Positions 1 to 8,269 of a stretch of DNA of 64,000 nt are shown here, one piece after another. Within the stretch, counting starts at the first letter, position 1. Every line of letters begins with the position of its first letter. Location: assembly GCA_965237785.1 (NCBI GenBank), contig OZ250159.1, positions 2,418,001 to 2,482,000 of the forward strand, read 5' to 3'. Position numbers and translations under genes: made by a program. This DNA is from UBA6522 sp965237785 (GTDB lineage Bacteria > Pseudomonadota > Gammaproteobacteria > Steroidobacterales > Rariloculaceae). The notes under the pieces are model-generated. The model had not been told where the DNA came from, did no database searches, and was given only the letters and a program-made list of their open reading frames with translations.

Positions 1-2
1 CC

Positions 3-164
3 GAATACATCGCCAGAAAGCCCGCGGCGCTCGGCACCTACGAGCAAGTGACCGGGCCCGCGGCGCAGAGAATCTACGAACTGGCCACGGACGTACCGCA
101 AAGCGCGCGCACCTGGGTCAGGACGTGGCTCAAGGATGAATTCCGCGTAAACCTCGAGGCCTGA
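3..164 (+). CDS. C-terminal end of a gene upstream of tctA (partial)
   Basis: The reading frame is open from the left edge to a TGA at 162-164 and gives 53 residues ending RVNLEA. It lies directly upstream of what was the start of the TctA gene: the TTG TCC GA start context seen at 2275 also follows this stop, at 168. Position suggests the solute-receptor or another small component of the same transporter operon, but the fragment carries no motif that I can identify, so the function is open. Its last 16 codons, from WVRT onward, recur almost unchanged at 2221-2271, on the far side of the inserted gene at 368-2128. Confidence 0.55.
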   Translation, partial: EYIARKPAALGTYEQVTGPAAQRIYELATDVPQSARTWVRTWLKDEFRVNLEA

Positions 165-178
165 TCGTTGTCCGAGTC
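114..178 (+). repeat. Direct repeat, copy A (gene 3' end plus tctA start context)
   Basis: These 65 bases match 2221-2285 with only a few differences (for example T/C at the WVRTW/WVRTR codon, and TCG/ACA just after the stop). The unit covers the last 16 codons of the upstream gene, its stop, and the first bases of the TTG-initiated tctA frame. It flanks the insert at 179-2220 on the left. Confidence 0.85.
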
Positions 179-261
179 GCTCGGCGCGCGGATCGGGTAA
201 CGGGGCCTCGAATCGTGAGACCGGTGCCTACTGCATTGGGGCCGAGAAAAGATAACCAATC

Positions 262-330
262 CGGCAAATCGCGCGTTTACTTTACTTTTTTGGAAGAAAA
301 ATATAACTGAACCGTCGGTATGGGCGTATA
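262..330 (+). promoter_or_regulatory. AT-rich probable promoter region
   Basis: A strikingly AT-rich stretch in otherwise GC-rich DNA, with TATAAC at 302-307 as a possible -10 element, ends about 60 bases before the ATG at 368. It is the only promoter-like sequence for the inserted gene. No clear -35 at ideal spacing was found, so this is a weak call. Confidence 0.3.
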
Positions 331-367
331 GTTACCTTTTCAATCGCGGTCCTGGAAGGGAGTCATC

Positions 368-2128
368 ATGACGTTCAGCGTTCGCGGAACGGAACCGATC
401 GACGCGCTTGTTGAGCAAGCGCTGCATCGATTGTCGCAAGGCGAGCCGCCCGAACGCATCGAACTGGAGCGGCTGGACTTCAAGGAAGAGCCGGGCCGAC
501 GAGGTTCCGATGGGACCGTTTCCCCTGGCGGGACGACCAATGAGCACGCCGCCGCGCACTTGGCGGCGGAAATGGCTTGCATGGCGAACACTCCAGGCGG
601 CGGCGCGGTCATTGTAGGCGTCTCCGACGATGGCGCCCGGATAGGTACACGACTCGACGCGGACTGGCTCCGCCATCGCATCTGGGAGCTCACCTCGCAT
701 CAACTGACGATCGCGGTCCGCGAGGAACGTCTTGACGAATGCCGCCTCTTGATCCTGACCTGCATCGAGGCACTCGCGCCCGTCCGCTACCGCAGGAAGC
801 TGCGGTGGCGGGTGGGTACCAACTGCGTCGAAGTCGATCCGGTCGTCTGGCAATCGAGGATGCTGGAGAGGGTCGGCTTCGACTGGTCGGATCAGCCGTC
901 CGGCCAGACCCTGGACGATGTGAGCCCGGCCGCCATCGAGGTTGCCCGGCGTTACCTGCGGGACGCCAACGGCGACGACTCCGCCACCAGCCTGACCAAC
1001 GCCACGGACGCCGATCTCCTCCGGCGGCTGAATCTGGTCAAGGGCTCGCGCGAGCTCACCAACGCCGGATCGCTGCTGTTCGTGGCGACTCCGTGGCCGG
1101 CCGTCGACTACATTCGCCGCGACCTGCCGGGAGGCGACAGCACGCTTCGCATTGAGGGCGCCGGGCCGCTGCTCGTGCAAGTGCGCGAGATCGAACAGGC
1201 GAGCCAGGTGGCCAATCGCGTGACGCACACGGCCGAGGGCTTCGCCCACGGCAGGCTCCGGGCGATCCCTCCCAGGACGCTGCGCGAGGCCATCGTGAAC
1301 GGTCTCGTCCACCGCGACTGGCTGGCGCCGCGGCCCACCGTCATCGAGCACATCGGCGACACGCTGACCGTGACCTCGCCGGGTGGGTTCGTGGGCGGCG
1401 TGACGCCCGACAACATCATCACCCACCCGGCGGTCCCCCGCTATCGAAACCTGTCCGAGTCCATGGCCTCTCTGGGTCTGGCCGAGCGAGAGGGGATCGG
1501 GGTCGACAGGATGGTGCGGGACATGCTCGCCATCGGGCGGCCCGCGCCGGTGATCGCGGAGATCGATGGACCCTACGTGCGAGTCGCGCTGCTCGGCGGC
1601 ACCCCCGATATCGCCGTCGTCGACTTCGTGTCTGCGCTGACCCCAGCGTGGGCCGGCAGCGTGGAGTCGCTTCTGTTGATAGAACACCTGACCCGGAACG
1701 GTTGGGTGGACGCGGAGTCTGCGACTCCGTTTCTCCAGCGATCTTCGGTGGAGGAAGCCGACGAGGCGATCCGCCGACTGGCGGATGCGCGCCTGGTCGC
1801 CGGCGGTTCGGCCTCCGTGATTACGCGCGTGCAGGGGATCCCCCCGCACCAACCGGTTGCCTTTCGTCTATCCGGCTCGGTCCGGGACCGGCTCGCTCAC
1901 CGGCTCGCTACGCTACGTGCCCCCGAAGGCCGCGAAGCGCTGGTTCTGGACTGGAGCCGTGCCCGGGAACGTGTCTCCTCGACCGAGGTTGCCGACCTGA
2001 CGGGGCTCAGCAAGGTCTCCGCCGGCAAGCTCCTGACAAGGCTGGAAGCTGTCGGGCATCTCAAGGCGGGACGGTCCGTGCGCAGGGGCCGGGGATTCTT
2101 TTACGTTCCGGCTGAGCCGGGGGAATGA
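368..2128 (+). CDS. AlbA_2 (Schlafen-type) / RecG-C-like ATP-binding protein
   Basis: 586 residues. The N-terminal part has the AlbA_2 signature: LDFKEEPG near residue 37, then MANTPGGGAVIVGVSDDG near 72-90. The middle has the GHKL-like domain often labelled RecG C-terminal, with LREAIVNGLVHRDW near 307 and VTSPGG about 20 residues further on. The C-terminal 200 residues look like winged-helix segments (DLTGLSKVSAGKLLTRLEAVG near 550). Family members are usually annotated as transcriptional regulators or putative DNA-binding ATPases and are frequent in defence and accessory islands; the exact role is not established. The ATG is preceded by GGAAGGGA at good spacing. It is an insert between two operon genes, flanked by a 65-base direct repeat, so it is probably acquired. 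A paralogous architecture occurs at 37448-39217. Confidence 0.8.
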   Translation: MTFSVRGTEPIDALVEQALHRLSQGEPPERIELERLDFKEEPGRRGSDGTVSPGGTTNEHAAAHLAAEMACMANTPGGGAVIVGVSDDGARIGTRLDADWLRHRIWELTSHQLTIAVREERLDECRLLILTCIEALAPVRYRRKLRWRVGTNCVEVDPVVWQSRMLERVGFDWSDQPSGQTLDDVSPAAIEVARRYLRDANGDDSATSLTNATDADLLRRLNLVKGSRELTNAGSLLFVATPWPAVDYIRRDLPGGDSTLRIEGAGPLLVQVREIEQASQVANRVTHTAEGFAHGRLRAIPPRTLREAIVNGLVHRDWLAPRPTVIEHIGDTLTVTSPGGFVGGVTPDNIITHPAVPRYRNLSESMASLGLAEREGIGVDRMVRDMLAIGRPAPVIAEIDGPYVRVALLGGTPDIAVVDFVSALTPAWAGSVESLLLIEHLTRNGWVDAESATPFLQRSSVEEADEAIRRLADARLVAGGSASVITRVQGIPPHQPVAFRLSGSVRDRLAHRLATLRAPEGREALVLDWSRARERVSSTEVADLTGLSKVSAGKLLTRLEAVGHLKAGRSVRRGRGFFYVPAEPGE

Positions 2129-2271
2129 TTGGCGGGGCGGAGTTGGTGGCGCAACGGGTTCATGGGATCGCGCTGGGGCATGGGGACCCGGACGAGATCG
2201 TCGGCGCCTACGAGGACGCTTGGGTCAGGACGCGGCTCAAGGATGAATTCCGCGTAAACCTCGAGGCCTGA
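2125..2271 (+). pseudogene. 48-codon hybrid ORF ending in the duplicated upstream-gene tail
   Basis: This short frame starts at an ATG overlapping the stop of the AlbA_2 gene (ATGA, 2125-2128). Its first 32 residues have no counterpart in copy A. From WVRT (2221) to the stop (2269-2271) it repeats the C-terminus of the truncated gene at 3-164. It may couple translation of the AlbA_2 gene to tctA, whose TTG lies 4 bases after its stop. I read it as a recombination scar, not a gene with its own function. Confidence 0.5.
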
Positions 2272-2285
2272 ACATTGTCCGAAGC
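2221..2285 (+). repeat. Direct repeat, copy B
   Basis: Right-hand copy of the 65-base unit at 114-178. It restores the 3' end of the upstream gene and the start region of tctA after the inserted gene. The copies differ at several positions, so this is not a fresh exact target duplication. Confidence 0.85.
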
Positions 2286-4290
2286 GCTGCTCACCGCACT
2301 CGCGAATCTGGCAACGTTCGAGCACCTCTTCCACCTCGCGCTCGGCGTGATGCTGGGACTGGCGGTCGGCGCCTTCCCCGGGCTCGGCGGCATTGCCGGG
2401 CTCGCCATCATGATGCCCTTCCTGTACGGGATGGATACCGTCTCGGCGCTGGCCACGCTGGTGGGCCTGGTCGCGGTGATCCCCACATCCGATACCTTCA
2501 CTTCCGTGCTCATGGGGATCCCCGGCTCAAGCGCCAGCCAGGCCACGGTGCTGGACGGCTTCCCCCTGTCGCAGCAGGGGCACGCCGCCCGTGCGCTCTC
2601 CGCCGCGTTCACCGCGTCGCTGATGGGCGGCCTCGTCGGCGCGGTGATCCTCACGCTGTTCGTGCAGGTTGCCCGCCCGCTCATCCTCACGTTCGGCTCG
2701 GCAGAACTGTTCATGCTGGCCCTGCTGGGCCTTTCCATGGTGGGCGTGCTTTCCGGGGCGAGCCTGATCAAGGGACTCGCCGCCTGCGGACTCGGGCTGA
2801 TCGTCGGGTCCATCGGCGGCGCGCCCGCGACCGGCGAGTTCCGAATGACATTCGGCGTCGATTATCTCTACGACGGGCTGCCGCTGGTCATCATGGGCAT
2901 CGGGCTCTTCGCCTTCCCGGAAATCACCGAACTGCTGCGCAGGAACCGCGCCATCGCTTCAAGCCGCATGCTCGCAGCGGACTGGTTCGAAGGCATTCGG
3001 GACGTCTTCCGGCACTGGTTCCTGTGTCTGCGATGCGCGGGACTCGGCACCCTGATCGGCGCCATCCCCGGACTCGGAGGCACCGTCGTGGACTGGATCG
3101 CCTACGGCCACGTCGTGCAGACCGCAAAGGACAAGTCCCGCTTCGGCAAGGGGGACATCCGCGGCGTGCTCGCCCCGGAGTCGGCCAACAACGCCAAGGA
3201 AGGCGGAGGACTGGTGCCGACGCTGCTCTTCGGCATTCCCGGCTCCGGCGGCATGGTGCTGCTGGGGATCGAAGCCGGGCCGGCCATGGTATCCAGCAAC
3301 CTCGATCTGACCTATACGATCATCTGGTCGCTGGCGCTGGCGAACGTCCTCGGGGCGGGAAGCTGCATGCTGCTGGCCCGGCCCATTGCGCGGCTGACCA
3401 CGATCCCGTTCAACCTGCTGGCGCCGTTCATGATCGTGGTGGTCAGCTTTGCCGCGTTTCAGGCGACGCGCCAGTTCATGGACCTGGTGGCGCTGCTGGC
3501 AGTGGGGGTGTTGGGGGTGCTGCTGCGCCGGTTCGGGTGGTCGCGGCCGGCGTTTCTGATCGGATTCGTGCTTGCGCCGCAGGCCGAGGGGTATTTGAAT
3601 CTGGCGGTGCAGTTTTATGGGTGGGAGATGTTGGCGCGGCCGGGGGTGTTGGTGATTCTTGGGATTACGGTGGTGTCGGTGTGGCTTGGGGCGCGTGGGC
3701 AGGGAGGCAGGGTTCAAGGTGCTCAGCCGGCGGCGGACGGATCGCGTCGAAGCCCGCCGGCCCGGAATGTCGTCCCGCAACTCGCTTTTGTCGGCGGGGC
3801 GATTGCATTCATGGTCTACGCGGTATGGAGCAGCCTCAGGCTCTCGCCGCTGGGCCGGATATTCCCGCTGAGTGTGGCGGTAGCGACGCTGGTGTTGTGC
3901 GTTGCGTTGGTGGTGGTGTTGAGGTTGAGGCCGTCCGCCAGCCCCGCCAATGTCGACCTTGAGTACGATGCCGAAGGCGCCAATGGCGACTTCGAGCCCG
4001 ATGCCGAGGCCGACCCCGGGTCGCGCGGGAGCGGTACGTGGCGAAGCGCCGGTTGGTTCGGCGTGCTGGTCGCGGCGGCGGGCTTGTTGGGCTTTCTGCC
4101 GGGCGCCCTCGTGTTCTTCCTGGCGTTTCTGAGGCGCAAGGCAAAGCAGTCCTGGGGATTGACGCTGGCGCTGACGGCTTGCGTGATCGTGGCCCTAGCG
4201 GCCGTCGCCAACCTCTTGCTGGTGGAATTGCCCGGCGGCCTGATTGCAGAATACGTCGACCAACCCTGGCTGACGGGACAAGTTCGATGA
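2275..4290 (+). CDS. tctA: Tripartite tricarboxylate transporter permease, TctA-TctB fusion
   Basis: 671 residues, very hydrophobic. The TctA half (about 1-490) shows the family's repeated glycine/proline loops: AFPGLGG, MGIPGSSAS, AIPGLGG and FGIPGSGG. After a linker, residues about 500-671 form four further membrane segments around an acidic loop, as expected for a fused TctB small subunit. TctAB forms the membrane channel of a binding-protein-dependent, ion-driven carboxylate importer. The start is TTG at 2275, kept because the frame begins there and the same TTG TCC GA context occurs in repeat copy A. The PrpF-family gene downstream suggests uptake feeding the catabolism of a tricarboxylate or aconitate-like acid (inference). 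No intact TctC receptor is visible in the window. Confidence 0.9.
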   Translation: MSEALLTALANLATFEHLFHLALGVMLGLAVGAFPGLGGIAGLAIMMPFLYGMDTVSALATLVGLVAVIPTSDTFTSVLMGIPGSSASQATVLDGFPLSQQGHAARALSAAFTASLMGGLVGAVILTLFVQVARPLILTFGSAELFMLALLGLSMVGVLSGASLIKGLAACGLGLIVGSIGGAPATGEFRMTFGVDYLYDGLPLVIMGIGLFAFPEITELLRRNRAIASSRMLAADWFEGIRDVFRHWFLCLRCAGLGTLIGAIPGLGGTVVDWIAYGHVVQTAKDKSRFGKGDIRGVLAPESANNAKEGGGLVPTLLFGIPGSGGMVLLGIEAGPAMVSSNLDLTYTIIWSLALANVLGAGSCMLLARPIARLTTIPFNLLAPFMIVVVSFAAFQATRQFMDLVALLAVGVLGVLLRRFGWSRPAFLIGFVLAPQAEGYLNLAVQFYGWEMLARPGVLVILGITVVSVWLGARGQGGRVQGAQPAADGSRRSPPARNVVPQLAFVGGAIAFMVYAVWSSLRLSPLGRIFPLSVAVATLVLCVALVVVLRLRPSASPANVDLEYDAEGANGDFEPDAEADPGSRGSGTWRSAGWFGVLVAAAGLLGFLPGALVFFLAFLRRKAKQSWGLTLALTACVIVALAAVANLLLVELPGGLIAEYVDQPWLTGQVR

Positions 4291-4438
4291 TGCAGCGGAA
4301 GCAGATCGCGTTGACTTGACAAACCCAATGGCAAATAATTGGCGAAGATGGATGCATACGAGGCTGCGTGAGCGGCGTTCATCGACCGCCGGGAAACCGG
4401 TTCCAGCCGTGCTGGAATATTGAAGCGTACTCGCGAGG

Positions 4439-4465
4439 AAAAGGCCCCTCAAGAAGGGGCCTTTT
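4439..4465. terminator. Bidirectional intrinsic terminator
   Basis: A perfect 11-bp stem (AAAAGGCCCCT / AGGGGCCTTTT) with a 5-base loop; A-runs on one arm and T-runs on the other make it work on both strands. It lies between the ends of tctA (plus, 4290) and the hypothetical gene at 4472-5062 (minus), so it can terminate both convergent transcripts. Confidence 0.85.
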
Positions 4466-4471
4466 GCTCTT

Positions 4472-5062
4472 CTAGCGCCGCTGCGGCCGTATGATCGGTT
4501 CACCGCGCAGCTTCTTGGCCAACAGTAACTTGCCCCCAATCTTGTACTCCCGCTTGAAGTCGCTTGGCCGACGGATTTTGTGGTGCTCAGTACGGACGTA
4601 CGCGCTTTCGACGTAGAGCCTCAAGAAATTGCTGCTCTGGCGAGTCACGTCGAAATAGACCTCATAGACCAGATTCCGCCCTTGGGGATCCAGAATCTCT
4701 ATTGCCAGCCAATTGCGATGGCCGGTGAAGTAACACGTTCGACCCGATGGAAGCGACCGTATGATTCCCGGCAAATTCGCCGACCAGCGGTACCGATCAA
4801 TGCTAAAGCATCGCTCATTGCCTCGCTCATCAATGACCAGGCAGTCGTGTCCTATCTCAGCAAAGTCAAGTCGCTCGCCACTTGGAGGGCCAGTGGTCAC
4901 GCAATGGCTGCTGTATTGGATCAAAATACCGGCATTGATTTCAGGGTGGCGCTTAGTAGCGGGGATGGTGAATTTAATGTTCGAGTTCTGTAGGTGCCGC
5001 AGATCATAGATATGACCAGCAACTTGCTTGGAGCCGGCCAGCTTGATTTGACGCCAATGCAC
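4472..5062 (-). CDS. Hypothetical protein inserted in the tctA-prpF operon
   Basis: 196 residues, oriented against the flanking operon and ended by the terminator at 4439-4465. Notable stretches are FTIPATKRHPEI, a histidine/cysteine segment IQYSSHCVT, and EVYFDVTRQSSNFLRLYVESAYVR, followed by a basic tail. There is no signal peptide or membrane segment. It looks like a soluble protein of a small conserved accessory family, but I cannot name it. Together with the decayed DNA at 5063-5279 it forms the second insert in the transporter operon. Start is the first ATG of the frame; no strong ribosome site was recognised. Confidence 0.55.
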   Translation of the reverse strand: MHWRQIKLAGSKQVAGHIYDLRHLQNSNIKFTIPATKRHPEINAGILIQYSSHCVTTGPPSGERLDFAEIGHDCLVIDERGNERCFSIDRYRWSANLPGIIRSLPSGRTCYFTGHRNWLAIEILDPQGRNLVYEVYFDVTRQSSNFLRLYVESAYVRTEHHKIRRPSDFKREYKIGGKLLLAKKLRGEPIIRPQRR

Positions 5063-5077
5063 CGTGTGTCGCGTGAT

Positions 5078-5240
5078 CTATGGTAGGCCCGTACTCGGGA
5101 GTGCAGGAGTGGCGTCTTGCACTTCCGAGAGTAGTGCGCGAACCGTGAGTCCCTGTTTGCTCTTCGGCCAGAATGCAAGCCCAACACGAATATCCCCCGG
5201 TCCGGCGGCGCCGGCAAGGCGGAAATTTCGACAAAACGGG
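5078..5240 (-). pseudogene. Possible remnant of a coding sequence
   Basis: On the minus strand a protein-like stretch (GDIRVGLAFWPKSKQ, then ALLSEVQDATPALP) runs to a stop at 5078, directly upstream of the hypothetical gene at 4472-5062. It has no credible start because the frame runs into the diverged tctA repeat at 5280. It may be the end of a gene that once accompanied the hypothetical gene. Weak call. Confidence 0.25.
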
Positions 5241-5279
5241 GGGATTCGCAAGCACAGGTGAGTTGCGCCCCCTGGAGCC

Positions 5280-5362
5280 GCCAATCCGTTGCTGGTAGAA
5301 CTTCCTGCGGCCCAATTGCACAATACATCGACCAACCCTGGCTGACAGGACAATTGCGATGA
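5280..5362 (+). repeat. Diverged second copy of the tctA 3' end
   Basis: This block matches 4207-4290 (the last 27 codons of tctA and its stop) at roughly 80-85% identity by eye, with a one-base deletion that breaks the tctA frame. The central block, 19 bases TCGACCAACCCTGGCTGAC, is identical in both. It ends in ATGA, where the TGA matches the tctA stop and the ATG (5359) starts the PrpF-family gene. The original operon junction therefore lies here, and 4291-5279 is an insert. Confidence 0.8.
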
Positions 5363-6477
5363 CGCAGCGTGCGATTCCATGCATGTTCATGCGCGGCGGA
5401 ACGTCCCGCGGTCCGTTTTTCCTGCTCGACGACCTGCCGGCGGATCCCCAGGTTCGCGATCGCGTGCTGCTGGCCGCCATGGGCTCGCCCGACCGGCGCC
5501 AGATCGACGGACTAGGGGGCGCCGATATGTTGACGAGCAAGGTGGCGATGGTTAGTCCGTCGGAACGGCCGGGTATTGATGTTGACTATCGGTTCGCGCA
5601 GGTGTGGCTCGACAAGGCCATCGTTGATACGTCGCCCTCCTGCGGGAACATGCTCGCCGGCGTTGGACCGTTTGCTATTGAACGCGGGCTGGTGACTGCG
5701 GGCGGGGACGAGACACGGGTTCGTATCTTTGATGTCAACACCGGGAGCCGGATTGAGGCTATCGTCCAGACGCCGGGTGGGACGGTGACGTATGCCGGCG
5801 ATGAGCGTATTGATGGGGTGCCGGGCACCGCGGCGCTGATTATGCTCAACTTTACTGATGTGGTGGGGTCCAGGTGCGGCGCGCTGTTGCCGACCGGCGC
5901 AGTTCAGGAAGAAATCGATGGGGTGCCGGTCAGTTGCGTCGATGTGGCCATGCCGATGGTGATTATGCGCGCCGGGGACCTGGGCCTCAGCGGCTACGAT
6001 TCGGGTGAGATCACCGGCAATTCGGTCCTCATGCAACGAATTGAGAAGATAAGGCTTGAGGCCGGACGCCGTATGCGGCTCGGCGATGTTGCCGAATCGA
6101 TCATCCCCAAGGTCGGTATCCTGGCACCGCCGCGGCGTGGGGGCGCGGTGTATTCGTGTTACCTGACGCCGCACCACGTCCATGCCGCCCATGCGGTGAC
6201 CGGCGCGATCTGTGTGGCTTGCTGTGCGGCGATCCGGGCGACCGTTGCGGGCATTGTTGCCCGGCCACCGGCAAGGCGAGGAATCGGGCCTGCCGCGAAC
6301 GCCGTTGAGACCGTCCGCATCGAGCATCCTTCCGGTACCATCGACGTACGCCTGGAAACGGAGGGAGACAGTGCGGAATTGCAGGTTCGGCGTGCCGGCA
6401 TTGTTCGCACGTCACGGAAGATCATGGATGGCAGGGTGTTCGTGCACGAAAGAGTCTGGTCGCAGCCTCGCTCCTGA
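5359..6477 (+). CDS. prpF: PrpF/GalD-family (DUF453) isomerase
   Basis: 372 residues with the family's opening IPCMFMRGGTSRGPFFL, the GLGGADMLTSKVA block near 50, SPSCGNMLAGVGPFAIE near 95 and a C-terminal half with EIGVLAPPRRG-like spacing. Known members isomerise aconitate-type or 4-oxalomesaconate double bonds (PrpF, GalD). Its place directly after tctA, with an ATGA junction at the copied tctA end, fits an operon for uptake and isomerisation of a tricarboxylate; the exact substrate cannot be told. Length is typical for the family and no active-site loss is obvious. Confidence 0.85.
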   Translation: MTQRAIPCMFMRGGTSRGPFFLLDDLPADPQVRDRVLLAAMGSPDRRQIDGLGGADMLTSKVAMVSPSERPGIDVDYRFAQVWLDKAIVDTSPSCGNMLAGVGPFAIERGLVTAGGDETRVRIFDVNTGSRIEAIVQTPGGTVTYAGDERIDGVPGTAALIMLNFTDVVGSRCGALLPTGAVQEEIDGVPVSCVDVAMPMVIMRAGDLGLSGYDSGEITGNSVLMQRIEKIRLEAGRRMRLGDVAESIIPKVGILAPPRRGGAVYSCYLTPHHVHAAHAVTGAICVACCAAIRATVAGIVARPPARRGIGPAANAVETVRIEHPSGTIDVRLETEGDSAELQVRRAGIVRTSRKIMDGRVFVHERVWSQPRS

Positions 6478-7143
6478 ACGCATCCGGCAGGCGTAGTAGG
6501 AAAGCACGTCAGCTTAGACAAAGCGGATGCATTCGCGGTCAAGGTAGCGCGGGCGGCCCACGTTGAGCAAGGCGAAGAAGTCTTAGCCTAGAGATTGGCA
6601 CAGCAGGCAGCGTCAGCGCCGAAGGGGGGTGCGGTCGCGTTGAAGTTCAAGGAGGCGCTTTCCTGTTTCGCGACGGATTTATCGTTTAGACTCGACAACT
6701 ACCGTTCCACGATCGACCCCCAAGAGGAAAGGGATCGTCGGGATTCGTAGCGACGAACAACGAATAACCGAATAGTTAGGAACCCAGATGCATTCGGCTT
6801 CCGGGAAATCAATAGCCAACAATCGCGGCGCATGGCGTGGCGAGTCCGCCCGGGTTGCTGAGCATGCCCATGTCAACGGCACGGTCACGATTCTAGCACG
6901 CCTTCTCTGCAGTTCCGTGCAGTGCAATGCATCAGTACTGCCGCTAGGGATCCAACAATGAAAGCGGACATAAAGTCGGCAATTTTTTTGGTGGAGCGAT
7001 TGAACTAGGAAACGCGTTTACGCAGGAAACAAGACGTCGAGCAAAGTTGATTCTGCTTGACAGTTGCCGCCGCCATTTACCGTTTGATGAGAACAGCAGC
7101 ATATTGATACATCAACCATAGACGATATGACTGAGGTTACCAA
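6478..7143. other. Intergenic, 666 bases, probably decayed
   Basis: The left 240 bases, read on the plus strand, look like broken coding sequence (a lysine/alanine-rich frame with stops at about 6589 and 6751). A minus-strand ORF at 6679-6927 has no recognisable features. Base composition turns AT-rich from about 6950, marking the left edge of the cassette that starts at 7144. No integrase or clear repeat marks the border. Confidence 0.5.
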
Positions 7144-8268
7144 GTGCAGTTATATCAGACGCTGATCAGTCAACCAGAACACGCGCCGCCAGAGTGGAAG
7201 ATCGCATGCACTCATAGCGAATCGACGTTGCATCAACTTTCGCCATATATTGGTAAGTTGAAGAGCTCAATCGCATACGATTTGATCGCAGCGTACTCAA
7301 GAAAAGGAGATGTGATCGCGGATGTATTTTGCGGCAGCGGTACGATCCCTCTGGAATCTGCGCGAATGGGACGACGTGTGTTCGCTTCCGATGCGAGCCT
7401 CTACGCAATAGCGCTAACTAAAGGGAAATTGCGTGCTCCAGATAGCTTGGATGCGGCATTCGCAACCTTGGATAAATGTCTATTGGCAGCACGATCATAT
7501 CAAGTGGACCTCCAAGACGTTCCAAAATGGGTTTGCGACTTCTATCACCCGAAAACGCTTAAAGAAACTCTAGGGCTGTTCTCTGTGCTACGTAAGCGTA
7601 GAGAATATTTTCTGCTAGCCTGTCTGCTTGGTATTTCACACCACCAACGCCCAGGCTTCTTATCATTTCCCAGTAGTCATCTTGTTCCATATTTGCGGTC
7701 AAGAAAGTATCCTAGAGACGATTATCCCGAATTGTATGAGTACCGTCCCGTGGAACCTCGTATTCGGGCAAAGGTTGAACGCGCACTAAGACGGTACGAA
7801 AGAATCGATCCACGCTTGATTCTAGGCGTTCGGCGATCCACAGTACAATTTCTGAGCCCGCCGACAATGGTAAATTGTTTCATTACGAGCCCTCCTTATA
7901 TGAACGCCCTCGATTATGGGCGAGATAATCGGCTTCGAAATTGGTTGTTGTCCGGAAACACTCAGGAGCGAATGGACAGAGGACTCTCCGATGATGAGGG
8001 ATTTCGTCGCATGATATCATCATATGCCCGAATACTTACGAAAACATTAGTAATGGGAGGTAAATGTGTGTTCGTGGTAGGCGAAAAATCCAAAAGAAAA
8101 ACTGACAGGTTTCCGTCGGAGACTATTTCTGAAATAATGGATCACTTGGCACCAAGTTTGCGACTTGAAGAAATCATAAGTGATAGTATCCCTGACATTA
8201 GACGTTCGCGGCGCCATCTAACCGGTGTGCGGACAGAAAACATTTTAGTTTACGAACGAAACTCTTAG
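7144..8268 (+). CDS. DNA methyltransferase-like protein (SPPY type), cassette gene 1
   Basis: 374 residues. A class I SAM-binding motif, DVFCGSGTIPL, lies at residues 60-70, followed by RRVFASDAS for the acidic residue after strand 2. The catalytic amino-methylase motif TSPPYMNALDYGR is at 248-260. SPPY is typical of exocyclic-amine DNA methylases (N4-cytosine or N6-adenine); the order I then IV is as in alpha/gamma or related classes. The start is GTG at 7144; the sequence before it has only a modest GAGG ribosome site. The gene is AT-richer than the flanks and is followed after 1 base by the kinase-ATPase gene, so the two are surely co-transcribed. A role as the self-marking partner of a defence system is inference. 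Confidence 0.75.
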   Translation: MQLYQTLISQPEHAPPEWKIACTHSESTLHQLSPYIGKLKSSIAYDLIAAYSRKGDVIADVFCGSGTIPLESARMGRRVFASDASLYAIALTKGKLRAPDSLDAAFATLDKCLLAARSYQVDLQDVPKWVCDFYHPKTLKETLGLFSVLRKRREYFLLACLLGISHHQRPGFLSFPSSHLVPYLRSRKYPRDDYPELYEYRPVEPRIRAKVERALRRYERIDPRLILGVRRSTVQFLSPPTMVNCFITSPPYMNALDYGRDNRLRNWLLSGNTQERMDRGLSDDEGFRRMISSYARILTKTLVMGGKCVFVVGEKSKRKTDRFPSETISEIMDHLAPSLRLEEIISDSIPDIRRSRRHLTGVRTENILVYERNS

Positions 8269-8269
8269 T

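Noticed and set aside
332..1852. 506-codon minus-strand ORF opposite the AlbA_2 gene
   Set aside because: Arg/Gly/His-rich antisense shadow typical of GC-rich DNA; the plus strand has recognisable domain motifs.
114..2285. Direct repeats as integrase attachment sites
   Set aside because: No integrase or recombinase gene within the insert, and the copies are diverged; homologous capture is more likely, though not proven.
6679..6927. 82-codon minus-strand ORF before the AT-rich cassette
   Set aside because: No family resemblance, no ribosome site, inside decayed intergenic DNA; left as part of the intergenic entry.
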